Positions 31,317-43,143 of a stretch of 64,000 nt of DNA are shown in pieces (within the stretch, counting starts at the first letter, position 1; the number at the start of each line of letters is the position of its first letter). The notes beneath the pieces are model-generated. The model made no database searches. It saw only the letters and a list, made by a program, of their open reading frames with translations, and was not told the DNA's origin. The position numbers were made by a program, and so were the translations under genes. Origin of the DNA: Megamerina dolium (taxonomy: Eukaryota; Arthropoda; Insecta; Diptera; Megamerinidae); contig OY978527.1 in assembly GCA_963854835.1 (NCBI GenBank), forward strand, positions 16,563,584 to 16,627,583, read 5' to 3'.

Positions 31317-33560
31317 TTAGGCCGAAAATAACATGCTTCGCCAGCCATCTCTGTTCTTCGCTAGCTGGCGCCAGTTAGAAATTCCAAGCGCCGTCAGGTT
31401 CTCCAGTACTTGGTCTTTCCACCGGAGGTTTGGTCTTCCTCTTTTGCGTCGTCCTCCAGCGGGTTCCGAATATAACACCTTCTTAGCTGGAGCGTGTTCT
31501 TCCATTCGCTCGACATGACCTAGCCAGCGCAGCCGCTGGATTTTGATGCGCTTTACTATGTCAATATCGGCATACAGCTCGTACAGCTCATCGTTGTACC
31601 TTATTCGGTACTCGCCACCAACGCAAATAGGTCCAAAGATCTTGCGTAGGACTTTTCTCTCGAAAACTCCAAGTATTCGCTCATCCGAGGTGGAAATTGT
31701 CCAGGCTTCAGCGCCATATGTTAGGACAGGCATGATGAGAGACTTGTAGAGTGTAGTTTTCGTTCTTCGAGAGAGGGCTCGACTTCTCAATTGCTTACCC
31801 AGCCCAAAGTAACACCTGTTAGCAAGAGTTATCCTACGCATGATCTCCAAGCTGACGTCATTACTGCTGTTAATGCTGGTTCCAAGATAGACAAAGTCCC
31901 TTACTACTTCAAAAGCGTAGTTGTCAACAGTGACGTGCTGTCCAAGACGCCGGGACTCTTTGTTTGTTGACACTAGATACTTCGTCTTGCCCTCGTTCAC
32001 CGTGAGACCCATCCGACGCGACTCTCTTTCCAACTCTGAGAATGCTGCACTGACTGCTCGCGTGTTCATGCCGATTATGTCAATATCGTCGGCATACGCT
32101 AACAGCATGACACTTTTGTTGAAGATAGTGCCATTATGTCGTAGATCAGCAGCTCGTATTATTTTCTCCATAATAAGATTGAAGAAGTCGCACGATAACG
32201 AATCACCTTGTCTGAAACCCCGTTCGGTATTAAACGGTGCGGAGAGGTCCTTCCCAATTTTCACTGCACAACGGGAGTTATGCAGTGTCATTCTACAAAG
32301 TCGAATGAGCTTTGCAGGAATACCGAACTCAGACATTGTTGCGTAGAGGTAATCCCTTACCGGACTGTCGAAAGCGGCTTTATAATCAACAAATAGGTGG
32401 TGTGTGTCGATCTGTTTTTCTTGGGTCTTCTCCAGGATTTGGCGCAGTGTGAAAATCTGGTCGATGGTGGATTTACCAGGTCTGAAGCCACACTGATAAG
32501 GCTTCAATCTTTCACACAGTACGCTCGATAGAACCTTGTACGCGATGCTCAGGAGACTTATTCCACGGTAGTTGGCGCAAATTGTGGGGTCTCCTTTTTT
32601 ATGTACAGGACAGAGAACACTGAGCCTCCAATCATCAGGCATGCTTTCATCCGACCATATTCTGCTTATGAGCTGGTGCATGCGGGTGAGCAGCTCATCG
32701 CCTCCGGTCTTAAACAACTCGGCAGGCAGGCCATCAGCACCTGCAGCTATGTTGTTCTTCAGCCTTAAAATGGCCGTTTCAACCTCGTCATAGTCGGGTG
32801 GTGGAACATCAACACCATCATCTGTAATTGGGGTTATCGGGCATTCTCCTCCACTGGCGGAATTGTTCGTAGCATCGCCATTCAGTAACGTGGAGAAGTG
32901 TTCCCTCCATAGGCTCAGTACACTCTGGACATCCGTAACCAGATTCCCATTTCCATCACGACAAGAAGAGGCTCCGGGATTTAAACCTCCACTCAGGCGC
33001 TTGATCTTTTCAAAGAATTTTCGAGTCTCATTCTTGTCGGTGCACATCTCTATCTCCTCACACTCGCGTCTTTCCAACTCCCTCTTCTTGCGCCTGAAAA
33101 GACGTCTCTCTGCACTCCTTTTCTCTCTATACCGCTCCTTAACAGCTCGCGTTACGCCTGCACGCAGGGTTTTTCTGTAGGCGGCGTCTTTCTCTGCGGT
33201 AGCGTCGCGACACTTCTGATCATACCACTCATTCCTCAGAGGCCGGTAGTAACCGATTACCTCCTCGGCAGCAGTAGTCATGGAGTGGGATATATGTGTC
33301 CACCGTGCGCATGTATCATCAAGTGGGGGAGTGTTCTGCATAAGCAGATCCGATAGTCGAGTGGAAAATGCATCTGCTGTCTCTGGTGATTGCAGCTTAC
33401 TGACGTCGAGCTTTCTCTGTGTGGGACTTCTCTTGTTATTTGCGACACATAAGCGTGTGCGCACCTTAGCTGCAACAAGGTAGTGATCCGAGTCGATGTT
33501 GGCACCACGGATCGATTTCACGTCCATCACACTGGAAGCATGCCTTCCGTCAATCAACAC
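31317..33560 (-). CDS. RTE-like reverse transcriptase ORF
   Basis: 747 codons open. It starts inside the endonuclease C-terminus (LIDGRHASSVMDVKSIRG, IDSDHYLV with the catalytic SDH). An Arg/Lys-rich linker follows, then the RT domain: NIAAGADGLPAELFK, VHKKGDPTICANYRGISLL, GFRPGKSTIDQIFTLRQIL, FVDYKAAFD (first Asp), FRQGDSLSC and LAYADD at about residue 489 (catalytic pair). The C-terminal part has WLGHVERM and RRKRGRPNLRWKDQV, and the stop is at 31317. Relative to the 17.3 kb copy, eight residues before YQCGFRP are missing in frame. It makes the cDNA by target-primed reverse transcription at a nicked chromosomal site. Confidence 0.92.
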   Translation of the reverse strand: MLIDGRHASSVMDVKSIRGANIDSDHYLVAAKVRTRLCVANNKRSPTQRKLDVSKLQSPETADAFSTRLSDLLMQNTPPLDDTCARWTHISHSMTTAAEEVIGYYRPLRNEWYDQKCRDATAEKDAAYRKTLRAGVTRAVKERYREKRSAERRLFRRKKRELERRECEEIEMCTDKNETRKFFEKIKRLSGGLNPGASSCRDGNGNLVTDVQSVLSLWREHFSTLLNGDATNNSASGGECPITPITDDGVDVPPPDYDEVETAILRLKNNIAAGADGLPAELFKTGGDELLTRMHQLISRIWSDESMPDDWRLSVLCPVHKKGDPTICANYRGISLLSIAYKVLSSVLCERLKPYQCGFRPGKSTIDQIFTLRQILEKTQEKQIDTHHLFVDYKAAFDSPVRDYLYATMSEFGIPAKLIRLCRMTLHNSRCAVKIGKDLSAPFNTERGFRQGDSLSCDFFNLIMEKIIRAADLRHNGTIFNKSVMLLAYADDIDIIGMNTRAVSAAFSELERESRRMGLTVNEGKTKYLVSTNKESRRLGQHVTVDNYAFEVVRDFVYLGTSINSSNDVSLEIMRRITLANRCYFGLGKQLRSRALSRRTKTTLYKSLIMPVLTYGAEAWTISTSDERILGVFERKVLRKIFGPICVGGEYRIRYNDELYELYADIDIVKRIKIQRLRWLGHVERMEEHAPAKKVLYSEPAGGRRKRGRPNLRWKDQVLENLTALGISNWRQLAKNRDGWRSMLFSA

Positions 33561-34270
33561 ATGATCAATTTGGTTTCTTGTACGATGATCTGGAGACAGC
33601 CATGTCGCTTTGTGGATGTCGAGATGCTGGAATCTGGTACCACCAATTCCATGTTTCGTGCTGCGGCGAAGTCGATCAGCCTCATTCCGTTATCGGAGGT
33701 GTTTTGGTGGAGGCTGAATTTTCCGACAGTTGGACCAAAGGTACCTTCCTTGCCCACCCTGGCATTAAAGTCGCCAAGCACGATTTTGATATCGTGGCGG
33801 GGGCAGCGGTCATAAGCTTCTTCGAGGCGCTGAAAGAAGCTCTCCTTGGTCACATTGTCCTTCTCATCCGTCGGAGCGTGGGCACATATAAGGCTGATGT
33901 TGAAAAATTTTGCCTTGATGCGGATTGTGGCCAGCCGTTCGTTCACAGGCGTGAACTGTGAGACAAGATGTCGTAGTCTCTTGCTGACCAAAAATCCACA
34001 TCCTAATTCGTGCCTTTCAGCATGGCAACTGTAGTAGATGTCACAGGACGCTCTTTTGGAGCAGCCCTGTCCTGTCCATCGCATTTCCTGGAGAGCGGTG
34101 ATGTCAGCTCTGTATTTTTCGAGGACATCAACCAGCTGGATAGAGGCACCCTCCCTATAAAGGGATCGGACATTCCAGGTGCATATCCGTAAATCATTGT
34201 CCTTTTTTCGTTTGCGGGGGTCATCAACAAAAGCGGTAGTCCTTATCCGAGGCATTTTAGTTTTTTTCAT
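33554..34270 (-). pseudogene. RTE-like APE endonuclease ORF, frameshifted at end
   Basis: Reads LRICTWNVRSLYREG, ALQEMRWTGQG (catalytic Glu), ICAHAPTDEKD and IVLGDFNARVGKEGTFGPTV, all standard AP-endonuclease motifs for target nicking. Near 33640, just after NMELVV, the frame slips. The following codons make sense only in another frame (FQHLDIHKATWLSP, NQIDHVLIDG), which joins the RT ORF. So the ancestral protein was one continuous EN-RT polypeptide and this copy carries one small indel that separates them. The ATG at 34270 follows a C-run in the 5' UTR. Confidence 0.9.
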
Positions 34271-34634
34271 TGGGGGGGTTTTTTATGTGGCGGGTCCCAA
34301 ACCCAACGCACAACCTCTAACCGAGGAGATTTTCGCCACTCACTTCAGCCGCCTCCCAGCGGGTGCCAGGAAGACGTTGCCCGGTGGTCGCCACATGGAG
34401 GGCCCCCATTAATAATAATGAAAGCGCCATCACAGAGTAAGCAGAGCAAGCTATATGACTACCCCTCATTAACAAATAAAGGTATCATCACATAGCGCTC
34501 AGATCAAACTACATGACAGCCAGCGAGTTGACTTGCGATGAGTTCAACAAGGATTGCGCTAGCCCCACCTGGTTGAGGCAGTTAGACACGTTACCTTGCG
34601 AAAACACCACCAGACCACCATTGGGATTATCATA

Positions 34635-35000
34635 TATTTTATTATTCTAGGCGCGCTCTGCAAGCGGTAAGAGCGACATTTATAAAAACGTCAATTTTTT
34701 ATGGGTCAAATACAATGGTGGAAATGTTAGATTATAAGACATAATCAGGGTCATGCATTTTGCTGCTCTACGGGCGATTGCTAGGCAGTTACGGGGTTAC
34801 TCATCATCTTCAGTCCTGTAGGATGCCCCTGTAAGGGGTAAAACGAGGCAAACATTGAGGGGAAAGAATTTATCTGAGTATTTTAATTAGTATTTCAACT
34901 TTATTTTTATTTTTTTAAGTTAGAAATGGAAAGCGATCGAATGCGGATTTGAATTCAGACAACGAAATACGTAAAGAAATGTTAACCTCAACAGGTGGAT
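34635..35000 (+). repeat. Dispersed GATTTTCAGG family, continued
   Basis: Resumes after the RTE with TCATATATTTTATTATTCTAG, GATTGCTAGGCAGTTACGGGG and the ending module GCGGATTTGAATTCAGACAA ... AAGAAATGTTAACCTCAACAG. Confidence 0.65.
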
Positions 35001-35756
35001 AAATCCTTAATTTTTTTGCATGTGGCTTAGTGGGTTAGTATTATTGTTAGAAGAGGTTATAATGTTTTAATGTCCTACGCCTGTTTACTTCCCTACATAG
35101 ATGTGAAAACTCTTAATGAGTATTTCGAATGGAGATGCATTTCAGCTAAAAAACAACTGAGTAGGCGGTTAAAAAATGGTGCTTTAGCAGTTCGGGCGAA
35201 TTTGTAGGATGAACTACCATTTTGATGTAACTATTTTTTAAGATCTGTATCTGAGGTCTGAGGTTTTTTTATTTTATTTTTTTGTATCTTAAGTCACAAA
35301 AAGTAACAGTGTTTTTATCAGTAGGTCATCTTAAACAGAATTTGAGTTGGCAATTACCTTCAGGAACCTATAATTAAACTAAGATCCTTTCAAGATATGA
35401 TAGTCTTTCAGATACACCACTTTTTTGGCTTAGAAACATCATCGGCAGATGTTGAAGTCCTTTCATTTCCTGATACCTTTATTGCAATGTTCCTCAGTTA
35501 GTTAACTAAAAGGTTTAGGACTAAATAACATTTTTAGCTGTCGGTATTGTTCTCCGCGACCAGTATTATAGTTATTGCAGTAAAAATCGTTGAGGAGCGA
35601 AAAGTAATTATCGAATAGTTTGGCGGCTCTTAAGAAATGTGCTTCCATCATTTTCGTACGAAGACTTTCACGGAGGATTATATTTAGAAAAATGTCCAGT
35701 TACTCGATCCTCTGGTTATTTATTGTGGCCCGTTGTCCCCAGCGAGTTTCTCTTCC
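35001..35756. other. Spacer, no gene seen
   Basis: AT-rich. A GTGGCTTAGTGGGTTAGTA string at 35025 faintly resembles a SINE head, but no B box or body follows. Confidence 0.4.
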
Positions 35757-36003
35757 AGTACTGTTGTGCATGAAAATTTTAAACATTATTAGAAGAGACA
35801 TACTCACTGGGAAGGGATTCTGAAACAGAGCTGTTACAGAAGCTTTTCCATAACAAATTGTTAATGCCAGTCGAATTACCATTTAGTTGCTGACAGATGG
35901 ACATCGTTTGAAAGAAAAATATCTTCGATATTACAGTTGCCGCCTCAGCCGGCGGTCGAACCAACGACAGATGGCTCAGAAGGCCAACGCATTAATCATG
36001 CCA
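35757..36003 (-). mobile_element. tRNA-derived SINE, diverged copy
   Basis: On the minus strand it runs from a decayed head (GTTAATGCGTTGGCCTTCTG, GGTTCGACCGCC as B box) through GATATTTTTCTTTCAAACG to the TTCAGAATCCC region and AATAATGTTTAAAATTTTC. Several indels relative to the 4149 copy; the 3' tail is missing. Confidence 0.7.
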
Positions 36004-38509
36004 GGACTTCGGTATCAATTTCCATGAAAAGCGATATGCCTTCATTTTTGTGCTCGAAGTTTTTTACGCTAGCGGCGGATGCCGACGAGATATTACTTTT
36101 CCGTCGCAACTAAATTTTCTTTTACAGTATATTTGGATGAATTTGATTATGAAGAAAATCTTCTAAAGTCGCGAAGTGTAGAACTCTTGCCATATTATTG
36201 CTTTTAAAAACTTTGCCTTGACTACAATTTGCAGACTCTTTGCAAATATGTATATGGGAACTTAGAGAAAAAATTTAGAATATTCAGCCTTTCACAGACA
36301 CTTAATTTGAACCGAATTGGAATAGATATTCTGTCAGCCTCTTTAGTGCAACCCATCATTGGAGCTTGTTTAGTTACAGAATTTTCATCTACTCGATCCA
36401 TTTGATTGTCTGATACGAAAACAAGCTCATATATATTTTGGCATCCATTTGAGGAACAAGCGGGGGAAAATATTCGTGCGTACAAGCAAAATCCATTGCA
36501 CCACAACAATGTTAATGTCGACCATAAACAACAATAAAATCAACATCTGTGCTGCTGTGGTGGTTGAGTTACAATCAGTTCGACCAACCTGTATCCCTTA
36601 CTTTCTAATATTCCCGCTCCGATTGGACACCATAACAATGCGATAAAAAACAATGTTGCCATTCATATTGTTCACTGCTGTTGACATTATCATCGTCGTC
36701 GTCGTCGTCGTCCTGTCCGGTAGTTGAAAGCTGCTACTGCTGTTGCTGCTATTGTTATTGTTGTCCTGTCAACCAGCCCAGCCACTTTGGATCAGACTAT
36801 GAAGGACTACGTACCTACAATGGTTGTATGACATCAGTTGTAGATTTTGTTATTCAAATGCTTATGGTATTACATTTACTCTCGGTGCTATGATTGTTCA
36901 TGTTTCTGTTATTTTCTCACCACCACCACCACCACCGCTGCCTTGAATAGAAATGAGATTTAAATTTGTGTGTTACCGACTGCACGCTGGCTCTGATGTG
37001 CGTTGTGACATGGTAAGTACCAATATTCTCATATGCCTGTTGTTGGTTGCCAATAATGTCATTACCAATCATTGCTACTCAATTCCATCAGCATTCATTA
37101 TTGGATCATTCAGTTGTTCCCTTTATCTTTCTCCTCCATGAGCGCTCTTCAGAGCTTCGGGCATTTGGAGCAGGTGAACTAATTTTAAAGTTTTACTGAA
37201 TACTTCCGACGGCTTCTAATAATATTTTGGATTGCGGCTCAACCCAAACTAGTTCAAAACTTTCAGCAGAAACAAAATCGAAATGCGAAGAGCCTGCGAA
37301 GCAAACATTTTAACGTTGACATTTTTAGCGAATCTTTTGCCTTTGCTCATCTCATTATAAATCCATGTAAATCGAAATAACACATTGAAAATGTGATGAC
37401 AACGTACTGCAGACGTACGAGTACACCGCAAGAGGAGTCATACACAATTTGAAAAATAAATTAGCCTCATAACAATGATAATTATGTGTGAGTGAGTGAG
37501 CGCATATGTATGTAATGCGTGCATGCAGCATTAACAGTGTTTATTACTTAAAACCATTGAGAATGGTGTGTGGAAGGAATGGTGCAGTTGCAAGAACCGA
37601 ACGAATGAGTAGATGCCAGTATGTTTTGTGGCTGTCGGCCTGACGGGCTCGCTCTTCGACGACTGACGGTATCTGCTACTCTGCCTGCATAAATGACGAT
37701 GATGCTCTGTTTATACGATGCAACTTGCATCATCCGTGTATCGCATTCAAAGCAACCAGTCTAGCCTTCGTTGCCTGCCAATGTCTGCGAAGCGTAGAAG
37801 TGCTGATGTCCGTGATTGTGTGCCTGTGTACGAGCATGAATACATGCAATATTGTGTAATGATTTATGAATGAATATTAAATGAGAGGAGAAGGCGTATC
37901 TGAAGTGCATACTCATATGATATGGATGCAATACAAAAGCAGTCGACAGCACAGCCCGAGTTCAGACAGATGATGCAACAAAACAAAATAAAGGAAAGCA
38001 ATTTTGTGGAAGGCAGGCAGCTCCGATATGACGACGATGATACGTATTGCAATATTGCACACTGCATTGTAGCATTACACCATATCTTGCTTGCGGTATC
38101 ATATAGTACCTACGATACATCCTACATGCGTACATAGTAGTGTCGCAACTAAAGCAAATTTATAACATTGTCCGGCTGACTTCTCACCCCCATCCTATCC
38201 TCCTTCAATTCGACCCAAAAATGAAAGAAAATTTGAGGCCTATTGTATTAGAATGATGAGTAGTTTGCTGCTATTGTACGATATCATCAGCACTGGCGAG
38301 TAGCCAGTCAGTGTTGCTGCAGTGCAATGCAGTGTCGCAAGCATGTTGCGCTGCTTTCGCAATCAATGCTCTAATCAGTGATTCTATGATGATGAAAACA
38401 TTCTCACACTTCTCACCTTCTCATCTAAATTAATGTCGCAAATTTAAATTGGAAAATATTTTAAAATAATTTACTATTTATCTGGGACAAATTTGTAAAA
38501 ACATAAATT
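36004..38509. other. Long non-coding stretch
   Basis: Low-complexity tracts: CGT run (36692-36712), CTGCTACTGCTGTTGCTGC run near 36730, CACCAC run (36919-36938). Many ATG-starting ORFs here are repeat translations or AT-rich. No recognisable exon. Confidence 0.45.
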
Positions 38510-38975
38510 TTGTGCGGAAGCTCTCCTAAGGGGTGAAGAATTAGCGGAGATCGGTCGTACATTCATTGTTCTAGGGGCGACATTTGGGAAATTGTGGTTA
38601 TAAATGTTGATTTTCAGATGATTTTGAGTTCATTTAGTAGGAAAGACTCCCTAACGAGCAAAGATAGGAAGTAAGTGTATTCAAGAATAATGTTGACTGG
38701 TAAAAGTTAATGGGGGTCGCTCGCTCATAGATCATTCATCACTCTAAAGTCATTCTGTTAGAGGCAACTAGTGTGAAATCGATAAAAACTGTAATTTGAT
38801 ACGAGAGCTCCTAAGAAATGAAAATGGAGGAAATGTTGGGAGTCTACTCTAGGAACAATTCCTGGGAAATTATGGAATTATTTGTTGATTTGAGGAGTGA
38901 AGTTAGGGAGTAAGTATGTTCAAAAAAGGTATAGAGTAGTAACAATTAACCCATAAAGGTAGCAATGCGTGGAAA
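38510..38975 (+). repeat. Dispersed GATTTTCAGG family
   Basis: GAAGCTCTCCTAAGGGGTGA, CATTGTTCTAGGGGCGACAT, TTGATTTTCAGATGATTTTG, GAAAGACTCCCTAACGAGCA and GGTAAAAGTTAATGGGGGTC in the same order as at 30590, then a second degenerate unit. Confidence 0.7.
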
Positions 38976-39484
38976 ATTGCCAAACAAACTCAGATACCCC
39001 AAGTTGGGTTTCGCTTTGTCATGACCGAATGTTTGTTTCGTTTATTTACAACCAAAGGACTGCATTCGAAAAGACTCCTTAGATCTTGGGAAGAGGATTG
39101 GCGGATTAGAGCTATGCAAAGATCAATTGATTTACAAAAATATTCTAAATGCGAATGAGCGCTTCATCCGCAGTACTTTCTATGGAAGCGTTCGAAGAGA
39201 GTTGCCGAGCTTAACAAAAATGTGCAACATTATTATTGTAATAATTCGTTTGTCTTCTAACATTTCGATTTTAATTTCGCCGTTTTTTTTTATATAATAA
39301 AATAAGTTGCTACGTATATATTTGAGTTTTTCATTCTAAGGCCCTAAAGTTTTCACATCACCCTCCCCTAGCTCATCTGTTCCCCTGGAAATTACGGGTA
39401 GCAATTTTTTTTCTCAACTTAAACGTGGGGCATCAGGTATAATATAACTTTTTTTCAGCGGAGGCTCTTAATATGGTCGAGCCT

Positions 39485-39770
39485 TAATGGGTTAATGGGG
39501 GTCGTTCACATATTTTATCCTTCTATGGGCACTCTGAGAGCGATGGGTACGATGGGTTAAGAAAAGTAAAGTCCTGGTAAGGTATGAACATAGGGGGTAA
39601 ACATGTTCAGAGAAAATGTTGAGTAGTATAAATTATTGAAGGTTGGACATACAGCCCTCCAAGGACGTTACGTGTACGGTATGTGGTTTTAACGAGGCGA
39701 ACCAACCAACCCCGGATTCTAATTACCCTAATTATGTATAGAAATGTTAATCTTGTGTGCTGAACTGACC
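39485..39770 (+). repeat. Dispersed GATTTTCAGG family, terminal module
   Basis: TTAATGGGGGTCGTTCACAT, GTTCAGAGAAAATGTTGAG, then the module CCAACCAACCCCGGATTCTA and TAGAAATGTTAATCTTG. Confidence 0.65.
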
Positions 39771-41339
39771 ATTAAAATCGAGTATTGCTTATGGTCGCAT
39801 GTAAGACGATTCAATTGCCGACGCCAGCGGGAGATTCCACCAGAAACTATGAGAGCAGCAGCCTCGAAGTTCATCGCCGGAGTGGAATCATCAAAATCTT
39901 CAGGACAAAAGCATTTTTTGTTTAGAATATCATGAATATCAGAAGTCTCAAACGTAGGAAAAATCTTCGTTGAGTTATCGTAGAAGTCCTACTTCTCTGA
40001 GGAGTTTAAGAAATTGTAGACATGGCGAGCTGTGTATTGTTCAAAAATAAAAGAATCCGTTCAATCCGTTTCCTCGTAAAAGCAATCTTTCAAACAAATA
40101 ATAGTTCAAAAAAGAAAGAGCCGGTCTATTAATTTGTTATTCAAGTCGATTTTATATTGATCAATTACAATATTTACAATGCTTATTGTGTTCTAATTAT
40201 TATTTATTAAAGATACATGCTACTCGTATCTGTGTCCACCACAGCTAACTCTCAGCCAAGCACATTGACCGACTTTTATTATAAATAATGTGTAAGTAAC
40301 TAGATAAAATACATACTAATGGACAGACAATGGAAGAAAATCGACAAAGTCATAAAACCAAGAGTAAGAGAATTGGCTAACAAACGAACAGAAAAAATTT
40401 ATACATATATACCTGCATATACAAATTGCTCCTAACCAAATGGCATTCAATCTAAATATGATGATGGTGGCGCTGAACGAGAAAGATTATGATACTACAT
40501 TAGCACGTTCGGACACTGAGCTGGGTAACTACATAACTTTATTTGGCTTGCAACAATGTGTATAAACATACACAACTAGTCGACTCAAATCGCATAACGC
40601 TAGTCTTATAAATTAACCACTATCTATGAGCAATGAAAAAAAAAAAATAAATACTTTTTGAATACTTTGGGTTCTCATCCTCTAGCACACAATGGCATTT
40701 TTTTTTTCCCGCCAGCATTTACTTTTGACTCTTCTTTTTGGAATGATGTTGATGCTTCATTTAATTTGATTGGCAAAGTGACAAAAGTTACTTACTCATG
40801 TACTTCAGAACGATAGACAGACGGACAGTCAAACAACCGGCTGTGTATCATTCATTGAATTCTCACATATTCCACAACTATGCCGAAGAATCGTGTTTGT
40901 GAAAAAGTTTCTTTGCAAATTAATGCGTTGGGTTCGAAAGTAAACAAAAAAAAAAAAAAAAACTTGAATCGCTTTTGTAACGAATCAAAGTTCATTTATT
41001 TCGAACATATGCTTTTGCATCTGTTGAATTTTTCAAATCGCAAACTCATTCATGTGATTGTGCTATTAAAAAAAATCATTACATAATAAGTACTTTACTC
41101 TTATTTAAAATGAATTCTCGATGGTTGAATGAAATATTTTAGTGTTTTTGCCGCATGAAGTGCTTTAATGTTAGGGGAAAAAAAAAAATAAAATACCTGC
41201 CGAGATAAGCATATCTGTATGTAAGTATTCGGGGTTGTTGTTTTCAAATTTGAGGTTTATTTGATTTGGAACTTAGTTCCAAAGACAACAAAAAAAAAAA
41301 AACATGAAATTCGAAAAATTAATTCAAATTCCCAGAACC
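39771..41339. other. Non-coding stretch
   Basis: A-rich homopolymer runs and short ORFs. One frame at 39744-39935 (MRAAASKFIAGVESSKSSGQ) has protein-like text but no recognisable family. Confidence 0.4.
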
Positions 41340-42010
41340 GCCTCTAGTGGGTTTAAATATAAGGCAGTCCTCTATTAATTATTTCTTAACAATCATTTTT
41401 AAACACAATTACGCTCCATCTCTACTGTTTAGAGGAGCTTCCCTTAAAGATTCCCGTATGATCAACCCTCATTTGTTTTACAGCGCACCTGAAAATCGAC
41501 AAATACCAATTGGAATTGGTCAGGAATCTCCCTTTGGGCGGTGATATATACGACCAACCCACATTAGTTTTGACTACACGAAATCTTGCTTGAATACACT
41601 TAGTCTCTACCTTCATCACTCAACGGGGGCTCCCTTACAAAATGAAGGTTTTTATACATTTTGCTCCCAGCGTGTCTATAGAGGCATAATATATATATCA
41701 TCGATCTACATAAATTTTTACTAATAAACATTTTTTTACTGAACATATTTACAACCTATCTTTTCCTTTTGGGAGGGCTCTCATACAAATATCCTAATAT
41801 TTGCAAAGGAATTGCCCTTAGATCGGTGAAATATCTGATCAACCTTTATTATTTCTTCTGCCTCAACATTTTCTCTAAATATATTAACCACCTCTTGTGC
41901 ACCTTTTAGGAGGAATCCTTGACAAAATTGACGCTTTTATAAATTTAGCATTTTCGACGGATGCAAATTTACCAACCTTAAATTTTGTTGTGCACAAGAT
42001 ATTATAATTT
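41340..42010 (-). repeat. Dispersed GATTTTCAGG family, inverted
   Basis: Reverse-complement words are present: CACCTGAAAATCGACAAATA at 41486, AATTCCCAGAACC, CAACGGGGGCTCCCTTAC and TTTGGGAGGGCTCTCATAC. At least three degenerate units of roughly 200 bases follow each other. Confidence 0.65.
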
Positions 42011-42115
42011 TTTCGTAAACCTATATAATTTTTGACAAATGTTATAATTTATGAATAAGTTGGGTTTCATTTGAAGTGCAAGGTCTCATGAATTCTAACA
42101 AGGGATGTCTTCAAT

Positions 42116-42173
42116 TCCGCGGCCTAAATCGATTTTCGGTTGTAATGGCCACTAAGTAAGTAAGTAATTAACT
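42116..42173 (+). mobile_element. 58-bp RTE micro-insertion
   Basis: The RTE 3' UTR end (GCGGCCTAAATCGATTTTCG ... ATGGCCACTAAG) with AGTA units, flanked by ATGTCTTCAAT at 42105-42115 and 42174-42184. Another extreme 5' truncation with a real target duplication. Confidence 0.85.
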
Positions 42174-42184
42174 ATGTCTTCAAT

Positions 42185-43143
42185 CCATCTCCATTATGCT
42201 GATATACTTTCTCAAATATGGATTTTAAGATCGTTTAATATCTGTTTCATATTTAATCTATTGCAACTGCAATATAAAATTTACCTCGAGGATGCCCAAT
42301 GCAATAAATACGAAAGCATGTATCTGTCACAGATCTTTCGATGAGATGGCTGAGCAGAATAATTTACACGATTGCAAGGCGGATTAATAAGCCAGACACG
42401 ACACAACTTTAGAACTCGACCCTGAATTTCTAAACTCCACTCCAGCGCTCCCAAGGGTGCAACCAGGGTGCTGAGGAGGGTAGTACGTCCATTCAACGTG
42501 CCCCAATTGGTACAGTAGGATACTGGAGGTTGGACTCTGATTTTCGACTCCTACGGCGCGCCTATCAACGGTTCAAATTGATACACACGCTTTGGGCGTC
42601 GTGAGATAAGGCCATCCTGGCAGGTGCTCACGATAAACACAGCGAAATTTCCACTCCAGCGCCTGAGTAAGTTAGCAATAGAAGGAGGAGAATGACAGAC
42701 AAAACAAATGACCTATCCAACACAGGACAAATGGTCTACGCAAAACAAGACAAATGACACGCTCTATTACACTGTTCCAGTTTTTGGCATGAAATCATTT
42801 TTTCAACGTTCTCGTAAATTTTGTCGGTTAGGGTCAAGTCTAGTGAGTTCATCGGTATTAACCAGAGGGCTGTATCACGTCAAAAACGATTTTCCCAATT
42901 TCTCACACTTTTGCACAAAAAAAATTGAAGAAATTTTTATACTTCACGCAGTATAATGATACGAGTATCAAACGAAAGAGAAAATTCATAGCAGTTAAGC
43001 AAAAATACTGCTTAAAAATATCCTTGAAGAAAAACCACACTACTTTCTCCAAACAAAACATGTAATTTTTCCTCTCCAACGGAAAATTATTAATTTTGGC
43101 CGGCGACTAGTTCGGTGTTTTCGAAAATTAAAATTGTATTTGG
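42185..43143. other. Unrecognised stretch with a GC-richer island
   Basis: 42280-42690 is less AT-rich than its surroundings, with words such as CTCCACTCCAGCGCTCCCAA and CTACGGCGCGCCTATC. No stable ORF was recognised; it may be an old retroelement UTR or a host region. Confidence 0.35.

Larger units (their letters stand above)
31279..34619 (-). mobile_element. Full-length RTE-like non-LTR retrotransposon
   Basis: A 3341-bp element with an exact 15-bp target duplication ATTGGGATTATCATA (31264-31278 and 34620-34634). The 3' end is a short run of TAAG-type units. The 5' UTR is about 350 bases and GC-richer than the flanks. It encodes an APE endonuclease and a reverse transcriptase on the minus strand, the latter with the WLGHVERM...GRPNLRWKDQ tail seen in RTE-clade proteins often annotated as CFDP2/BovB-like. 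It is inserted into the dispersed GATTTTCAGG family. Clade assignment is by recognition. Confidence 0.93.

Noticed and set aside
31921..32346. Plus-strand ORFs across the RTE element (also 32863-33180 and 33578-33961)
   Set aside because: Antisense to the RT and endonuclease reading; they disappear when the coding strand is considered.
35025..35045. Possible SINE head GTGGCTTAGTGGGTTAGTA
   Set aside because: No B box or SINE body follows; probably chance.
42280..42690. GC-richer block as possible host exon or rRNA piece
   Set aside because: No sustained frame, no splice-bounded segment and no rRNA motif recognised.
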